A DNA stretch of 64,000 nucleotides from Terfezia claveryi (lineage: Eukaryota > Ascomycota > Pezizomycetes > Pezizales > Pezizaceae), in NCBI GenBank assembly GCA_015179025.1, contig WHUX01000049.1, positions 186,001 through 250,000 on the forward strand. The letters are read 5' to 3'. Below are positions 1 to 11,528 of this stretch, in pieces. The position numbers and the translations under genes were made by a program. Positions within the stretch are counted from its first letter, which is position 1, and each line of letters starts with the position of its first letter. Below the pieces are notes generated by a model that worked only from the letters and a program-made list of their open reading frames with translations, ran no database searches and had not been told where the DNA came from.

Positions 1-2061
1 ATGCATCCTGAGAAAATGATTCAAACACCCACGACTTTAAGAATTCGAATACCCAGGGAACTGCCAAAATGGGTATCTCTCAAAAACCACCGACCTGATT
101 AACTTGTTCAATGGCGTCTATGTGATCGGTACTGCCATAGGTGATTCTGATCGTTAGGGCTGGCGCTTTTTTTGACAGCGGGCAAGGGCAGAAGTAGTCT
201 GGTTGCACGGGGCAGGAGCTCCTGGTGTGGTACTGGACTAATTGCCAAAAATCCGATGGTAAACATTTGGTGATTGTAGTCGGGCTTGAGTTGGAGTATA
301 ACTCGAGTAGGTACGGGCCTTCATGACGAGGTGCAGCCAGCCCTGCTAAGAATATTCTGTCTTGTGCCTCCGTCAAGGGTCTACCGGTATTACGAGACTA
401 CAGGTACCAGACAACCTCTCTCAGCTTTACAAAAGTGGTAATATTCGAGAACAATGCCACGTTCACATGCAGATGACCGATATTGTACCTACTCTACGCA
501 TGAAACTGCCCCTGGCTTCCCACCATGACCAGGGGTCTTCATTCTCAGTATCACATTGGGGCAAATTACCTATGTCCAAGCATCGATACTGCTGCCATTC
601 GACTTCCCGGCCTTTCTATCGATCCATAAAACTGCAATTCAGGTAATCAGACACAAGATATCCCCTCTTGACTGTTATTCCTTGAACAATTGGCCAAGTT
701 CATAGTATAAGGCACTATAGTTTAATCTATATACTACAGGACGGAATCTCACAAACCTTGTTCATCCCCATTAGCATTCCTTAGGGCAGGGCCTGGACTT
801 TTATTCGACGCAGTAGAATGGATTAGGTACCGGTACAGTATATCCCCTCTATATCCCCTCTCTATCCCTCTAGGGAACTAACGTACTCTTCTTTATGGCT
901 TCCCCACCGATATCATGCAAGTTATATCTTGACTGATACTCAGCCCATCTTAACTTCCGGAGAGTACAAATGTCACCAGATTTATGCCACACTGGCCATG
1001 TTCTTGCCCCTCACCCGCAAGCATCCAACGCCCTGTGCTGCCACGCCTTCATCCTTGATTAATGGCTGCTCCATTGTAGAGGATGTATAGCTAGGTGATT
1101 TGAAGTGACAAGGGATAAGGCTACACTACACACATTGCTCCTGTATGCGTATGCGTGTGTTTAGTACTATACATGAATTTTGTGTTCTTTATGAGTGGGC
1201 CACCGGTTAGGCCACCGGTAATTGGGCAACAGGAACCAATCGTGAGTCCTATATCGTGTAGCAGTCAGGCACGAAGGGGTGCAGAGGTGCGTTTATAAGA
1301 ATTGAATCAGTCTCGCAACATCTTATACCAAAGAGGCATAGGCTCGTCCATGATAAGTACAACCTCTGTGACTCTTTTTTTCATACAGAATATCCAGGGC
1401 GTTGGGCAGCGAGCGACCGCCACTCAACTCCATCCGGCCCATACATCCCCCCCCCGCAGTGTCTGAGCTGCTGGAGGCACGTCATCATCGTCACCACTCA
1501 AGCAGTACCGCTTCAACAGCGAATGGGCGTTGTGGATTATGCATGATCGTCTCAGGCTGCACCTGTAGCTAAATTAGATAGACGTCGAGTCCGCGACAAC
1601 AACCTGCAACAACAGCGGAGAACACCCTCAGCAAGCAACGAACGATCAACACCAGCCAACGGCCACAGGGATAGCCCTCGTGCCCTTTGCCCCTCCCGCG
1701 GCGGCCAGACAACACTTGGCCGAGGCTGGCTGGAGGTGCAAGTGTCAGTCGGGCTTTGTACCACCACCAATCGTCCTCGCTTCCAGTGAACCCTGTCCCG
1801 GGCAGCGCAAGAAAGCTAGGTACCATTGAGCGGGCGTTTCAGATCAACCAGATTGCCTCGCCCCACAGGTTCTCTCTATATTTCGCCCTCGTCATCTCAT
1901 CCACCACCGGCCAGTACCATAAAAATTACTCTGGGTCGCATTAGAGGTGTGTGGTTTGCTCCATTTGACTTGGTTCGGTCTTCCTTATGAGATTGTCCTT
2001 GGAACTTCTCCACCTCAACTCATATCAATTGAAGCCTTGATACCCTTATACCAGTTTTGCA
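1..2061. other. left-edge non-coding region
   Basis: No gene is recognised here. A 98-residue minus-strand reading frame at 80-376 has no recognisable domain, and it contains one of the short TAGTCTGG insertions (186-218). CT-rich stretches at 839-880 and 1430-1460 and a C run near 1449 are low-complexity. The last 300 bases are presumably the promoter and 5' UTR of the F-box gene that starts at 2062. Confidence 0.5.
186..218 (+). mobile_element. micro-insertion, 15 bp with 9-bp flanking repeat
   Basis: The 15 bases at 195-209 (TAGTCTGGTTGCACG) lie between GGGCAGAAG (186-194) and GGGCAGGAG (210-218), an 8-of-9 direct repeat. The inserted bases match the conserved terminus of the family found throughout the window. 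Insert plus repeat is 24 bp, so the minus-strand frame at 80-376 stays open across it. Confidence 0.6.
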
Positions 2062-3831
2062 ATGAATATTTTTCGTCGAATAAAATCTCGATTGTCCGCA
2101 TCGAATCTCAAAAAGAAAAAAAATGGTGCCATTCAGGACATCGACCGCAATGGGCACAGTCACGGCGGATACGGTAACAGCGACGTGTTGTCGAACTCCA
2201 ACTCTAGTATACGGACCGGCAGCTATGAATCGACAGTTTCCAACGAAAGGGGATACTCCTTTCCCCCTGCATCGCAGCTACCCGTGAACGTCCTGAGAAC
2301 CATCTTTGGTTACGTGTGCCCTCATTCGAGTGATGACGGCTATGAATGTTCTGAAGATAGTTTGGCTGGGAACGGGTGCCCACTGTGTAATACTAGGGAC
2401 CTGGCACAGGCAAGCCAGGTTTGTCGAAAATGGAGGACCGTGGCTCTGGAGCTACTATACCGTAACATCAGGCTGGAGCAGGTGCATTACTGCGATCTTG
2501 AGGAAGAGCTGTGGCGGCGGCGAAATCGGAGATCATTCTTCGCAAAAGGAAGCACCGATTCTAATGAGCAGGTGAAAGTACGGATTAAGTTCCTGTACCG
2601 GACTATACAGGAAAACGAAGAAATCGCAAACACAGTTTTGTATCTCAAGGCACCATTCTGGGTTCGGGAAGGCTGTAAGCAAGAATTAACGTTGCTCGTC
2701 AGCTTAATCCCTAACGTTCGATACATCGATATTCCACAGTCTGTATATACAGGGGATAACTCAGGCCCATTGTTAGCGACTATGAGATCTCGGTCGTCGC
2801 AATTACGGTTGATGGGGTGGAAGGCCGGCGGAGAGCATAGCCTTTTGCAAATCGCCTCAGAGCAACCATGGAAAATGCTGGAGGTTATATCACTCTCCAA
2901 TCTGAAACTGGACGATACACAGATCCAGTCTGTCCTAGCGTCACTTCCACAGCTGAAATCAGTTACGCTTGAGGAAATGGCTTATATTACAGACGCCATT
3001 TTCGACTCAAGTAACGAATCTATGGGCTTTCCTCTTATCAAATCACTCGTGGTACATGAATGCCCAAAGCTCACAATCGCCGGCATCAGGCAGTATTTAA
3101 TCCTGCAATGCACCGAACCCACACTCGAAGTGCTTACCCTTACAAATGCAGGTGTCATCCCTGACCATCTTAACTCTATCCTGGACATTGCACCTGTTCT
3201 TAGAGTCTTATCTATCACCTGCGCGGTCTCAAAGCCGTGCCCACCGGCGTCTCAACTTCGTTACCTCTCGAGCGAATCCCTGAAGAAGATCACATACGAT
3301 GTCACAAATTGCGACTCCTCTCAGGGCCTTACCGCTGGTGCACCGTCTTACTACCAATATCTTGCCGACTCGCTCTGCAGTGGCACCCTCCCCTCACTCA
3401 ACAAACTGTACGTCAACGAGGCACGTTTTGCGACCCGCACGAAGGGTACGTACACACCTCGTACCCGTGACGGAAATGGCAGCGACCGCGGTAGCACCTA
3501 CACTTCCCCTTACATGACTCCCAATAACTCTGGATTCACCGAGCAAAAGGTTGACATCTACTGTAAAGGCCATTCTGAAGTTACCTGGAAGCAGTATAAA
3601 TGGATCTGCCAGGAGGCGAGTGTTTCGGGTGGAGGAGCACAAGGGAGTAAGATGATGACCCTTATAGACATGGAGCCTGAGAAACAGTGGACTAGTTCCA
3701 GGGGGTTCTTGATGATCCCTGGTGCGAGGGATAAAGAAAGGGAGCAAAGGGAGATGTCTAAGAAGGAAAAGAAGCGAGATAAGAGGAAGAGTTTGAATGA
3801 TACTTACGGGATGGGGGCGGAGTATTACTAA
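2062..3831 (+). CDS. F-box / leucine-rich-repeat-like protein
   Basis: Single-exon 589-residue protein. An F-box-like segment lies at about residues 70-135: SFPPASQLPVNVLRTIFGYV, then a cysteine-bearing insert (GNGCPLCNTRDLAQASQVC), then RKWRTVALELLYRNI. That is the usual F-box order of P-x-x-hL-x-x-IF followed by a VCR-x-W helix. Such proteins normally bind Skp1 and act as substrate adaptors of SCF ubiquitin ligases. The middle has irregular leucine-rich repeats (for example LEVISLSNLKLDDTQIQSVL, LPQLKSVTLEEMAYITDAIF) consistent with a substrate-binding solenoid. The N-terminus is basic and low-complexity. The C-terminus is a charged lysine/arginine tail (about residues 550-580). The start at 2062 is the first ATG of the long frame. 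F-box class fairly sure; substrate unknown. Confidence 0.72.
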   Translation: MNIFRRIKSRLSASNLKKKKNGAIQDIDRNGHSHGGYGNSDVLSNSNSSIRTGSYESTVSNERGYSFPPASQLPVNVLRTIFGYVCPHSSDDGYECSEDSLAGNGCPLCNTRDLAQASQVCRKWRTVALELLYRNIRLEQVHYCDLEEELWRRRNRRSFFAKGSTDSNEQVKVRIKFLYRTIQENEEIANTVLYLKAPFWVREGCKQELTLLVSLIPNVRYIDIPQSVYTGDNSGPLLATMRSRSSQLRLMGWKAGGEHSLLQIASEQPWKMLEVISLSNLKLDDTQIQSVLASLPQLKSVTLEEMAYITDAIFDSSNESMGFPLIKSLVVHECPKLTIAGIRQYLILQCTEPTLEVLTLTNAGVIPDHLNSILDIAPVLRVLSITCAVSKPCPPASQLRYLSSESLKKITYDVTNCDSSQGLTAGAPSYYQYLADSLCSGTLPSLNKLYVNEARFATRTKGTYTPRTRDGNGSDRGSTYTSPYMTPNNSGFTEQKVDIYCKGHSEVTWKQYKWICQEASVSGGGAQGSKMMTLIDMEPEKQWTSSRGFLMIPGARDKEREQREMSKKEKKRDKRKSLNDTYGMGAEYY

Positions 3832-5367
3832 ATGAACGAATGAAGGAGGGGTGTGGCCGTGAAATGAGAAGAATATTGGCTGAAGGTTCTTGGATGATAA
3901 TGGGGAGAAGATCTCAGGTGGGATTAGGGCTGGCAATAGCTTCAGAGTTTTAATATTACTGGGAACTGTACGGGTCATGATCATGATAATACTTGGAGAA
4001 TGGGATGTTATATTACGGAACAGGTTCTCTGTCTGGATTTTTCTCCGGAGCTTTTTGTGTTACCTTTTTGGCTTGCATTTTCATTCAAGTCATCATTCTT
4101 TGCATATCTTATACCTACTGTTTCTACTGCTTCCGAAGAATTCCCGGAGTTTGTGTTTTCTCTTGTTGTGTATCGTTAAGGTGGGGCAGAGCGGATATTC
4201 TAGATATATAGGGTGGCTGGCTTCTTTATTTGTTTCTTTTCTCGCTGGTGTTCCTTTTCATTTTCTTCTTTTGGGTGTTGCTGTAGCTGTAGCTGTAGTG
4301 GATAGTGGAGATAGTAGCTTAGGTTAGTCATTAATCGATAACTCGTTATACCCTCTGCTCTCTGACCGAGGTCAACGAGACCCTCCTCCAGAGGGAGCTT
4401 GAGAGGCGTGAGATGTCTGATATTTCGCTGAAATGGTTAGAGCGGCGCTGGGGCAATCTTATATCTCCCTGAGGTGCATTGAAACCAAATCCATATTCCT
4501 TATATCAAGTATTTTACGACTATTTCGGAAAATACGTAGCTACTAGTATAGATAGATAGATAGATAGATAGATACGAACTTGCACCTAGAATTTAAAAAG
4601 GAATTGGAAGCTAATAACTCATGGAGTTGAGGGTAACTCGCTGCAATCAACTAGTACCGAAGTTACATAATTGGAAAAAAAAATAACATCCCATCTCACA
4701 ACAACACAACAGACCGCGCTGCATGTGCATATGTACCGTAAAGAGTAATATGAATCGATCACCACCAACCTCAATTGATGCAGTCGGCACTGGATTGAAG
4801 CTCGGTGGATGAAGTACCGTATTCGCAGTAAGAATCACCGGGGATTATGTTTTAGATGTTGAAGGCTGGATCTGCATGTACTAATCCAATGTCGTTTACA
4901 TTTCCTTTGTCACCACTACTTAGATAAAATTTCGTTGGTTACCTTTGTAAAGTGAGACGGGTGTTATTTTCAAAGGGTGGGTGCTATTTTCCAATTACTT
5001 CGGTAGGCCCATGGTTCAATGAACCTCACGGGTGAGCAAGAAAACTTCCAGATTTCTATTTCCTTACGTTACTTAGTGATCCTTGAATACCAAGTAGATA
5101 CCAAAAAAAAATAAAAACAGGACATCGAGTAAAAAGCTTCCTTCAAACACCCCTTATTCCATAATCCCCACAACGGTAACAAACACAGCAACTCACTCCC
5201 GCAACTTAGATTATAAAGGCGTGCGAATATCTAAGCGAGACAGAATAAAGGAAAAGACCCAAACGCGTGCAGATGCTTCGTGAAGCATTCATTGATCCCA
5301 CTGTTACCAGGAGTGGAAAAACAGGTTGTACATGGTATGGCCCCTCAATCCTTCTAGTTCACTTAAA
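3832..5367. other. intergenic region with microsatellites
   Basis: No credible gene. Holds a (GTAGCT)n-like run near 4280-4302 and the (GATA)6 tract. Open frames at 3890-4327 are T-rich, low-complexity and lack recognisable domains; they most likely lie in the 3' flank of the F-box gene. Positions 4840-5360 are probably the 3' flank of the convergent HID1 gene. Confidence 0.5.
4551..4574. repeat. (GATA)6 microsatellite
   Basis: Six perfect GATA units directly downstream of TACTAGTATA. Confidence 0.9.
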
Positions 5368-8300
5368 TTACGTGCCCTCCCCTCTCCTCACTCCTCCTTT
5401 CCCCGCCATTATCTGAGCTAATACTCCTCCTCCCCACCCTATCCCCCCCCCGGCTCCTGCACCACCACCACTAACCTGCCTTCCCACACTTCCCAATCTC
5501 TCCACGAGCGTCGTCCCCAAGGCATCCACAGCCCCCCTAGGCGCAAGTAAACTCACGCCTTCGCTCTTCGTCTCCTTAACCTTAAACAACTTAATCGTCG
5601 TGCCATTCCATACTCCCACTGTCCCTTTACTAACATCCATCTCACTGACAAATATGAACCCCCAGAGCAGGCTCTCGTACCATCCTAGTGCCAAATGCGA
5701 CCATTCAAATAGATGTGTACGGATTGCTGAAGCTTCAAGTTGCTGAGCCACAGGGGCAGAGCGGATGAGATTCAAGATTGCATTTGTAGTATTTGGGTCT
5801 GCGCCAGGGAAATTTGCCCTTGCGAGAGTTGCGCGGACTTCAGGTTCGAGTAAGTTGATGATAGTGAGCAAAGTATGAAGCTGGAGATGTGGAAGCCAGG
5901 TTTCGATCCATGCCGGGGTTGGGGTGAATCTTCCTGTAGGTGTGCATGTCCCTGTTGCTGACGCGGGAGTCTGGCTAGCGAGAGATGCGGTGCTATTTGA
6001 TCTTTCCGGCATTTTGCCACGGGCTTTTTCTGACATGCCCCTGAGCTGGTGTGGGACTGCGTCTTCGACTGGGGAGGAGAAAGGTCGTGCACCGGGAGGA
6101 GGGGAGGTTGTGGTTAGGGATGTTATTAAGGGAGTGGGAGTTGGAGTTGCCGTCTTTGCTGCCTCAGCGTCTTCTTCCTCAACTTTTTTTTTCCCCACCT
6201 CCTCATCACTGTCTTCATCATCACCGATAGCGAATGGCGTCTGCTCCTCTTGCACGTGCAATGTCCTTGGGGGGTAGTCCTTGACGGCGTTTCGGGAATA
6301 CTCTCAAAAGAGGTCTTCGGGCTCGCCTCGCCTCGGTCTTTCTTCAATCGAGTTTGCCGGTCAATTTCTTCCTGTCCACTTTCTAGTGTGAAGTTCCTTA
6401 ATGCCTCAAACCGCTTACTGGACCTCAAGATCGCATATACAAAATGTGGATTCTCGGCATATTGATGCTCGATAATTGCATTCATTGATTCTAGCAGTGA
6501 GCTGAGTAGCGTGTGATTCGACTCGTTGGCCAACAAGAATCCAGGTGTGGACATCGATGCAAAAAGCTGTATCAGTTTAGAGCTTGCTGACCCAGAAAGA
6601 TTCTTGACGTGCGGCGCTATGTTGGCCACTGTGGCTAGCAGGGCGGGATATACAGCACTGAGTTTCCCCTTGCTCGTGGTGATGAGATTGTAGATGGACT
6701 GGAAGTAATGATATTAGCCGGCGGACAATTAAGCATGGCTGAAGGAGAACATACTATAACCAGGTAATCAGCGAAGGTACCACTGAATCCTGGTATGATC
6801 ATACTCTGAGGCAGAGTATTCTGCTCCTCAAACCGCTTATTCAAGCATTTCCCGAATTTATGCTCTGCAGAAAGTGTCTGCAGGACAAATATACACATCC
6901 TCACCACGCCGGATTTTGACGGGTCTAGGCGATGTTCTAGCGCATAGAACAATATCAAAACGACAAAATCATAGGCACGGTCTGTGTCTATTATAAAACT
7001 TCGAAACCGCTGGTGAATACGTTAGTCATGGGATATTGTGACACTATTTCCATATACATACCTTGTTAACCTGTAATGTCTCCCAGAATAGCATTATCAT
7101 TTCTGGTGCCCATCTGTGAGCTTTCTGGCTTCCTGGAAGATATGATGTATGGGCCTGCATAGGCTGGCTCAGGATCCTACTCATTCCATCGACCATGAAT
7201 TGGAAATCTTGCGTTCTATGAAGCCTCCCTAGCCAATGTCGATAGCTATTCTTAATATCTCCGGTGCATTCTGGGACCGGGTAGAGCAACAGTACCAGCA
7301 GCAGCTGTAGGGAATATGTAACCAGGACGCGGCGAGGATCCGAGAATACAATATGGTCGTAGGGAACACGCCATGAGGCTGGGTTGTACTTAAGTGTCGT
7401 GTTGAGCAGTGAGCAAAGGAGTGAAAGGACAACCCGCTTCTCGCTCGTGGTGACGAGATATGTTAACGCCCTTGTGCCATGCACTGGTAATAAATCTATA
7501 AATTCACACAATCTATTATTAGTTAAGGTGAATCCCGCAACCCCCTCAAATGATACACTTACTAGCAGGTATGAACATGCACTGGCTGGTGATACTCAGC
7601 AACAGCCTAAGCGTCTCAATTTTATTGCTCTCTAGCTCCTTGGACGATGGTACGGGGGTATTTGACCCCACCCCACTCTGCCAAATTGTATATGGCACTT
7701 TCGTCTGTGACTTTGCCCCATAGCTTTTCGGCAAGGTAAACCCCACATAGAACAGCATATCCACCAACGTATCAATCAGCTCCTCCATTAAAGGCTGTAC
7801 CGTCTCATAATCCGTCTCTCCAGGGTTCGGCGGGGCAACAGGTGTTTGCTCTCCTTCTGTCGTATTTGTTTCCTCTGCCTCATCGAATATAACTTCCGTC
7901 TTTGTGATGCTCGCCTTCCTAGTCCTCTTCCTCCTGGAACCCCAAAAGAATTTCCTTTCCCATTCCGCCAAATTCTCCTTCTCATATATGAATGGCAACA
8001 GCCTCGTCAAAATCCTTATGCAATTCAACACATCTCGCTCTGGTGCGATCTCAGGGTCTGGAAACGACGGGTGATGCCTTAATGTGAACAGTCTGCTGGT
8101 GACAACCAGTATTAATGTCTCTAAATTCTCCAGATGTGCATCTCTTGTCCGACGTATGTCCGCCGATGAGAATAGGGTAAAGACGTCGGCTGCAGACTCT
8201 GGGAGCTCCCAGAACGACAACCAGTACGAATCATTTGCGGGGATATTCTAAGACACTAGATTAGCTTCATGTTTGATCTTGACCCTGTGCAGGCTGCCCA

Positions 8301-8429
8301 TTGGGCTGTCATTGTGGTGGTGGGGGGGGGGCAGTGCGATCTGGATGGGGTACGGGGTGGAGTTACGTGTTCCTCTGATAGCCGGAAGACATCCTTTTTG
8401 AAGGACAATTTACTGTCACCGGCGCCCAT
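5368..8429 (-). CDS. HID1: HID1 family Golgi protein (one apparent frame change)
   Basis: Five exons reconstruct a HID1-like protein of about 920 residues: 8429-8367, 8247-7563, 7495-7062, 7009-6755 and 6698-5368. Exons 1-4 total 1437 nt, exactly 479 codons. The N-terminus MGAGDSKLSFKKDVFRLSEE is the conserved putative myristoylation start of the family, followed by YWLSFWELPESAADVFTLFS and DIRRTRD. Later blocks include PHVKNLSGSASSKLIQLFAS and FAIGDDEDSDEE. HID1 proteins are peripheral trans-Golgi/secretory-pathway factors; the fission yeast homologue recruits a deubiquitinase to the Golgi. All four introns have GT-AG ends and are 119, 67, 52 and 56 bp. In exon 5 the frame changes between the SIPETPSR stretch and the FAIGDDEDSDEE stretch, at a six-base homopolymer (6269-6274, G on +). 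One extra base there would keep a single frame. The family assignment is strong; intactness is uncertain. Confidence 0.82.
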
Positions 8430-9542
8430 ATTTGAGTATGGGCTGAGCGTGTATCTACCGGTGAGCGATCAGGGTCTGCTTGTAATGGAGGGCTGTGGGT
8501 CACTCTTGAGCAATTTACAGGAGATTAGAGGTTTTGGGCGTGGGGTACTTAATAAACACCTAGCAGCTGGAGGGGGTCTTACTACCGAGAAGGCGCGCGG
8601 GATTATGTGGGGAATGGCAGCAGGGATGGTCACGCTACAGAGGGATCACGTGAAGGAGCAAACGCTAAGTTCAGGGTAAGTCAAGTTAAGAGCACATATT
8701 TGGATTCTAGTTAGCCATGAAGAGTGGTGAGAAAGTACCTAAGCGTCCACGACTGTGTCTCCGCCACCTACATACGGAGGCATGGTACGAGGGATTTATT
8801 GGTATAGAGGCATGTCTTGCTGAAGACCATGGGATAAAAGGATGGATTCACAAGATCCAGGACTTGATTATTCGAGTGGGGATGCCAGTCTTTAAAGCTC
8901 TCGGGCACGTCCTCCAGAGGTCTTATGCATGCAATCAATTGCTCTTTGAGGAATTGAGGGATCAGGATATATTTTTTATATCAGACTTGTAAGTCATATC
9001 TAGTGCTTGGTCGATGCCGTTAGCTGGATTGAGTGTCTCAGCCAAATACCTACAATCATGTAAGTTTTCCCTGTAATTGCTCTTTGAGGAGAACATTACT
9101 GGCGGCAAGCAAACTGAAGTCACGCTGCATAAAGGTAGTAATTACCAATGCCATACAATCTCCTAGACTTTCAAATTAGCCTTAAAATTCAGTGAACCTT
9201 TTCCTCATGCGTCTACAGATCTGGCATGCTTCATTACCCCCAACTTGACTCAAGGTCTAATTTCTCAGCATACCCTCCATAGACCTCACCTACATACCTG
9301 TATTTTGAATTTTGTAAATGCCGCCCGGAGCCGGCGTTCTCTGCAATCTTCAAATTCCTTGAATTGATTATCATTGCGCACGTCAAAAAACACGTTCAGG
9401 TACTCCAAAACCCCAGACAGAAACATGCCAGAATGGAAACAATAGCTACATATTAAGAGCATTGGTTTAAATAACCTGGAAAGTCGTCATGACAGAAGTG
9501 TGGGAAGTACCTAAAAGTAATTACCACTATCCTTACAAATCC
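8430..9542. other. region upstream of HID1, no recognised gene
   Basis: A 91-residue plus-strand frame (8717-8992) has no stop-free neighbours and no domain I recognise. The frame at 8269-8679 overlaps HID1 exon 1 and intron 1 antisense and looks like a shadow. Nothing else is supported. Confidence 0.4.
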
Positions 9543-10450
9543 TCACGAGGTACCCGCAATTATCTTCCCCTCACCATCTCTGATATCACCTCTCCCGTCC
9601 CCCCCACATCCACCTAGCTTGCCTAATTTCTCCCGAAACAACTCAACATCCTTCAGCATCCTCTCCTTCGCGTTCTCACTGTTCAATTACACTGTGTTAT
9701 ACACCTCTATCAATTTCTTCTTATAGTTCGCAAACACTGGCCCCATAATACACATCAGCGTGGGTGGTGGTAGGTGCTTGCTGCAGAGAGCTGGCATAGC
9801 GGAGGGAGCATTTCCGTAAGTAGGGCATGAGGGAGATGATAATTGAAGTCCCTGAATGGCCAACGCGGTGCTCGTCGTAATATTTTTCAGCCCAGAATGA
9901 GTTGGAAGCTCTAGAATTGAACATCTAATTCGTCGTTGACAACACACCTTGGTATTGAGGGTCGGATATTGTACGAATCTTGAGGAAATCCAACACATTT
10001 GCGGCAATATCACTAGTCATCCCAGGCATCATTACGATCAACCCCTCATACCGCTCTATCTCTTTAAGCTTACTTTCGGTAATATAAACGGCTGATCCTC
10101 CACAATCACATTCCTGACCTGAGCAATACCATTGGTTGTAGGTAGTTCAACTGTCGTCTCAGGTGCTGGTGTCTCTGATATTCTCAAAGTTTTTATTTGC
10201 ATGTCTCAACCAGATCTCGGGTCCACTGTCGCAGCATCTACTATCCTGTATAAGCCCTCTTGTGCCTTCTCGTCGCAATCCTTCGCCCCCACCTTGTCCT
10301 TCTCAAGAGTGGATGCCATTGAATTGGCGTGTCCCTGTGGTAATGTGTCAAGAACTCCTTGATCTGATATCCGATCTGAGTTTGTAGCCCACTTCCACCA
10401 ACCCTACCAGAAACAGCCTCAAACAGCCTCGCACTCTGCAAAGAAGAGTG
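9543..10450 (-). pseudogene. VPS54: VPS54-like C-terminal fragment, decayed
   Basis: Read on the minus strand in shifting frames, the segments occur in the order of fungal VPS54, the GARP tethering subunit for endosome-to-Golgi transport. They are LFEAVSGRVGG with QIGYQIKEFLTHYH (about 10430-10330), MASTLEKDKVGAKD then YRIVDAATVDP (about 10320-10210), VRNVIVEDQPFILPE (about 10100) with DIAANVLDFLKI, SGLKNITTSTALAIQGLQ (about 9890), KKKLIEVYNTV (about 9690) and ERMLKDVELFREKLGKLGG (about 9640). Stops and frame changes separate them, including a TAA after YNTV. The N-terminal two thirds of the protein is not present upstream. I infer a truncated duplicate; a functional copy should exist elsewhere. 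Confidence 0.65.
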
Positions 10451-11360
10451 AAGTAGGAAGTCAACACCACCAGTTTCATACTTGGTGGTCTGGTGGTTAC
10501 AATCTTGAACAGCGCCCCTTGGGCTATATCAAAGAGCTGGCAAAATTAGGTCGGAAAATACACTAGTGATGGAATCTTCCAGCCCTTCACTCTTCCCAGG
10601 GCTGCCACTCCCAAATCCATTCTGTGACAACCCTGGGGAAAGCATGCCTTCCCATGGCCATTTCCCCCATACACTTCGGAGGCAGCTTGACATTACTGAG
10701 GGCTACAAGACCGCATCACTAGTACCATACTCTTTCAGACTCTTCCAGTCGACCACGGTACCCATGGATGAGTATGCAGCTTGCTGCAGATCCCCATCTG
10801 CGTCGTCTTCGTGAGGCAGGCGGGGGATTGTATGAGGAGACGACGTCGACATATGAGGCATGGAATATTATCGGTCAGAGAACGGACATCGTATACCATC
10901 GTATGCATCGAGGTGCGGGATTCCATCGTTCTATTTGGGACTGTGATAAGAGCAGTTGAATTACGCAATACAGCCTGTTGTGGGTTATGAGACAATGAGC
11001 CCGTGGCCGAATAGCTGCTCCAGCAACTGGCTGCGGCTACTGAGGTACCTATACACAAGGAAATAAATGTCTGCGTGAGAAGTACTACATACCTAGTGTG
11101 GTTGGCACAAGCCTCTCGTAGAGAGGAGAAGTATAGTCTGGTTGGCACAACAGCCCCGCCTAACGGGGTCATAACCTCGTAATCCTACGTCTGTAATTGA
11201 TTGCCTGCAGGAACTCCTTCGGCGTGAGGCTCTTCGTCTCGTCCTCACGTGGGTGAACCGTCATCGTCAGGAGCAGCATTGACGCCAAGGCTGCCGACGG
11301 GCCCGCCGATCGGAGGCGCTTTATCCCCCAGCGGAAGTCTAAGTGGCCCTGCCGAGACGT
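10451..11360. other. spacer between VPS54 relic and MCM5
   Basis: No gene recognised. Contains two adjacent copies of the TAGTCTGG terminus (11094 and 11134). Small frames on both strands overlap each other without recognisable domains. Confidence 0.4.
11094..11160 (+). mobile_element. two TAGTCTGG-family copies without a clear flanking repeat
   Basis: TAGTGTGGTTGGCACAAGCC begins at 11094 and TAGTCTGGTTGGCACAAC at 11134. The 8-mer GAGAAGTA occurs at 11077-11084 and again at 11125-11132, immediately before the second copy, so one insertion may have rearranged the other. A simple 9-bp duplication is not visible. Confidence 0.45.
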
Positions 11361-11390
11361 CGCGTTTCGCGTTTTCCTCCCGCGCAGCTG
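11361..11390. promoter_or_regulatory. putative E2F/MBF-type sites upstream of MCM5
   Basis: CGCGTTTCGCG followed by TTTTCCTCCCGCGC lies about 140-170 bp upstream of the MCM5 ATG. TTTCGCG/TCCCGCGC-like and (A)CGCG cores are bound by E2F or MBF factors that activate G1/S genes such as MCM2-7. The position and gene fit; binding is an inference. Confidence 0.4.
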
Positions 11391-11528
11391 TTTCCTCACC
11401 ACCCTTGTGCTGGCTATCACAGCAATTGTATCCGCAACAGACATCGTTGCATTACTTCCACTGACGCAGTCCACTCTGTCTTGCCTTTTGCCATTCTTTC
11501 AGCAGGTCAAGTGCAGTATTCAGTAATC

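Noticed and set aside
3394..3984. 196-residue minus-strand frame
   Set aside because: Antisense to the end of the F-box gene, low-complexity, no domain; a shadow frame.
8269..8679. 136-residue plus-strand frame
   Set aside because: Overlaps HID1 exon 1 and intron 1 on the other strand; the conserved MGAGDSKLSFKK start of HID1 explains the region better.
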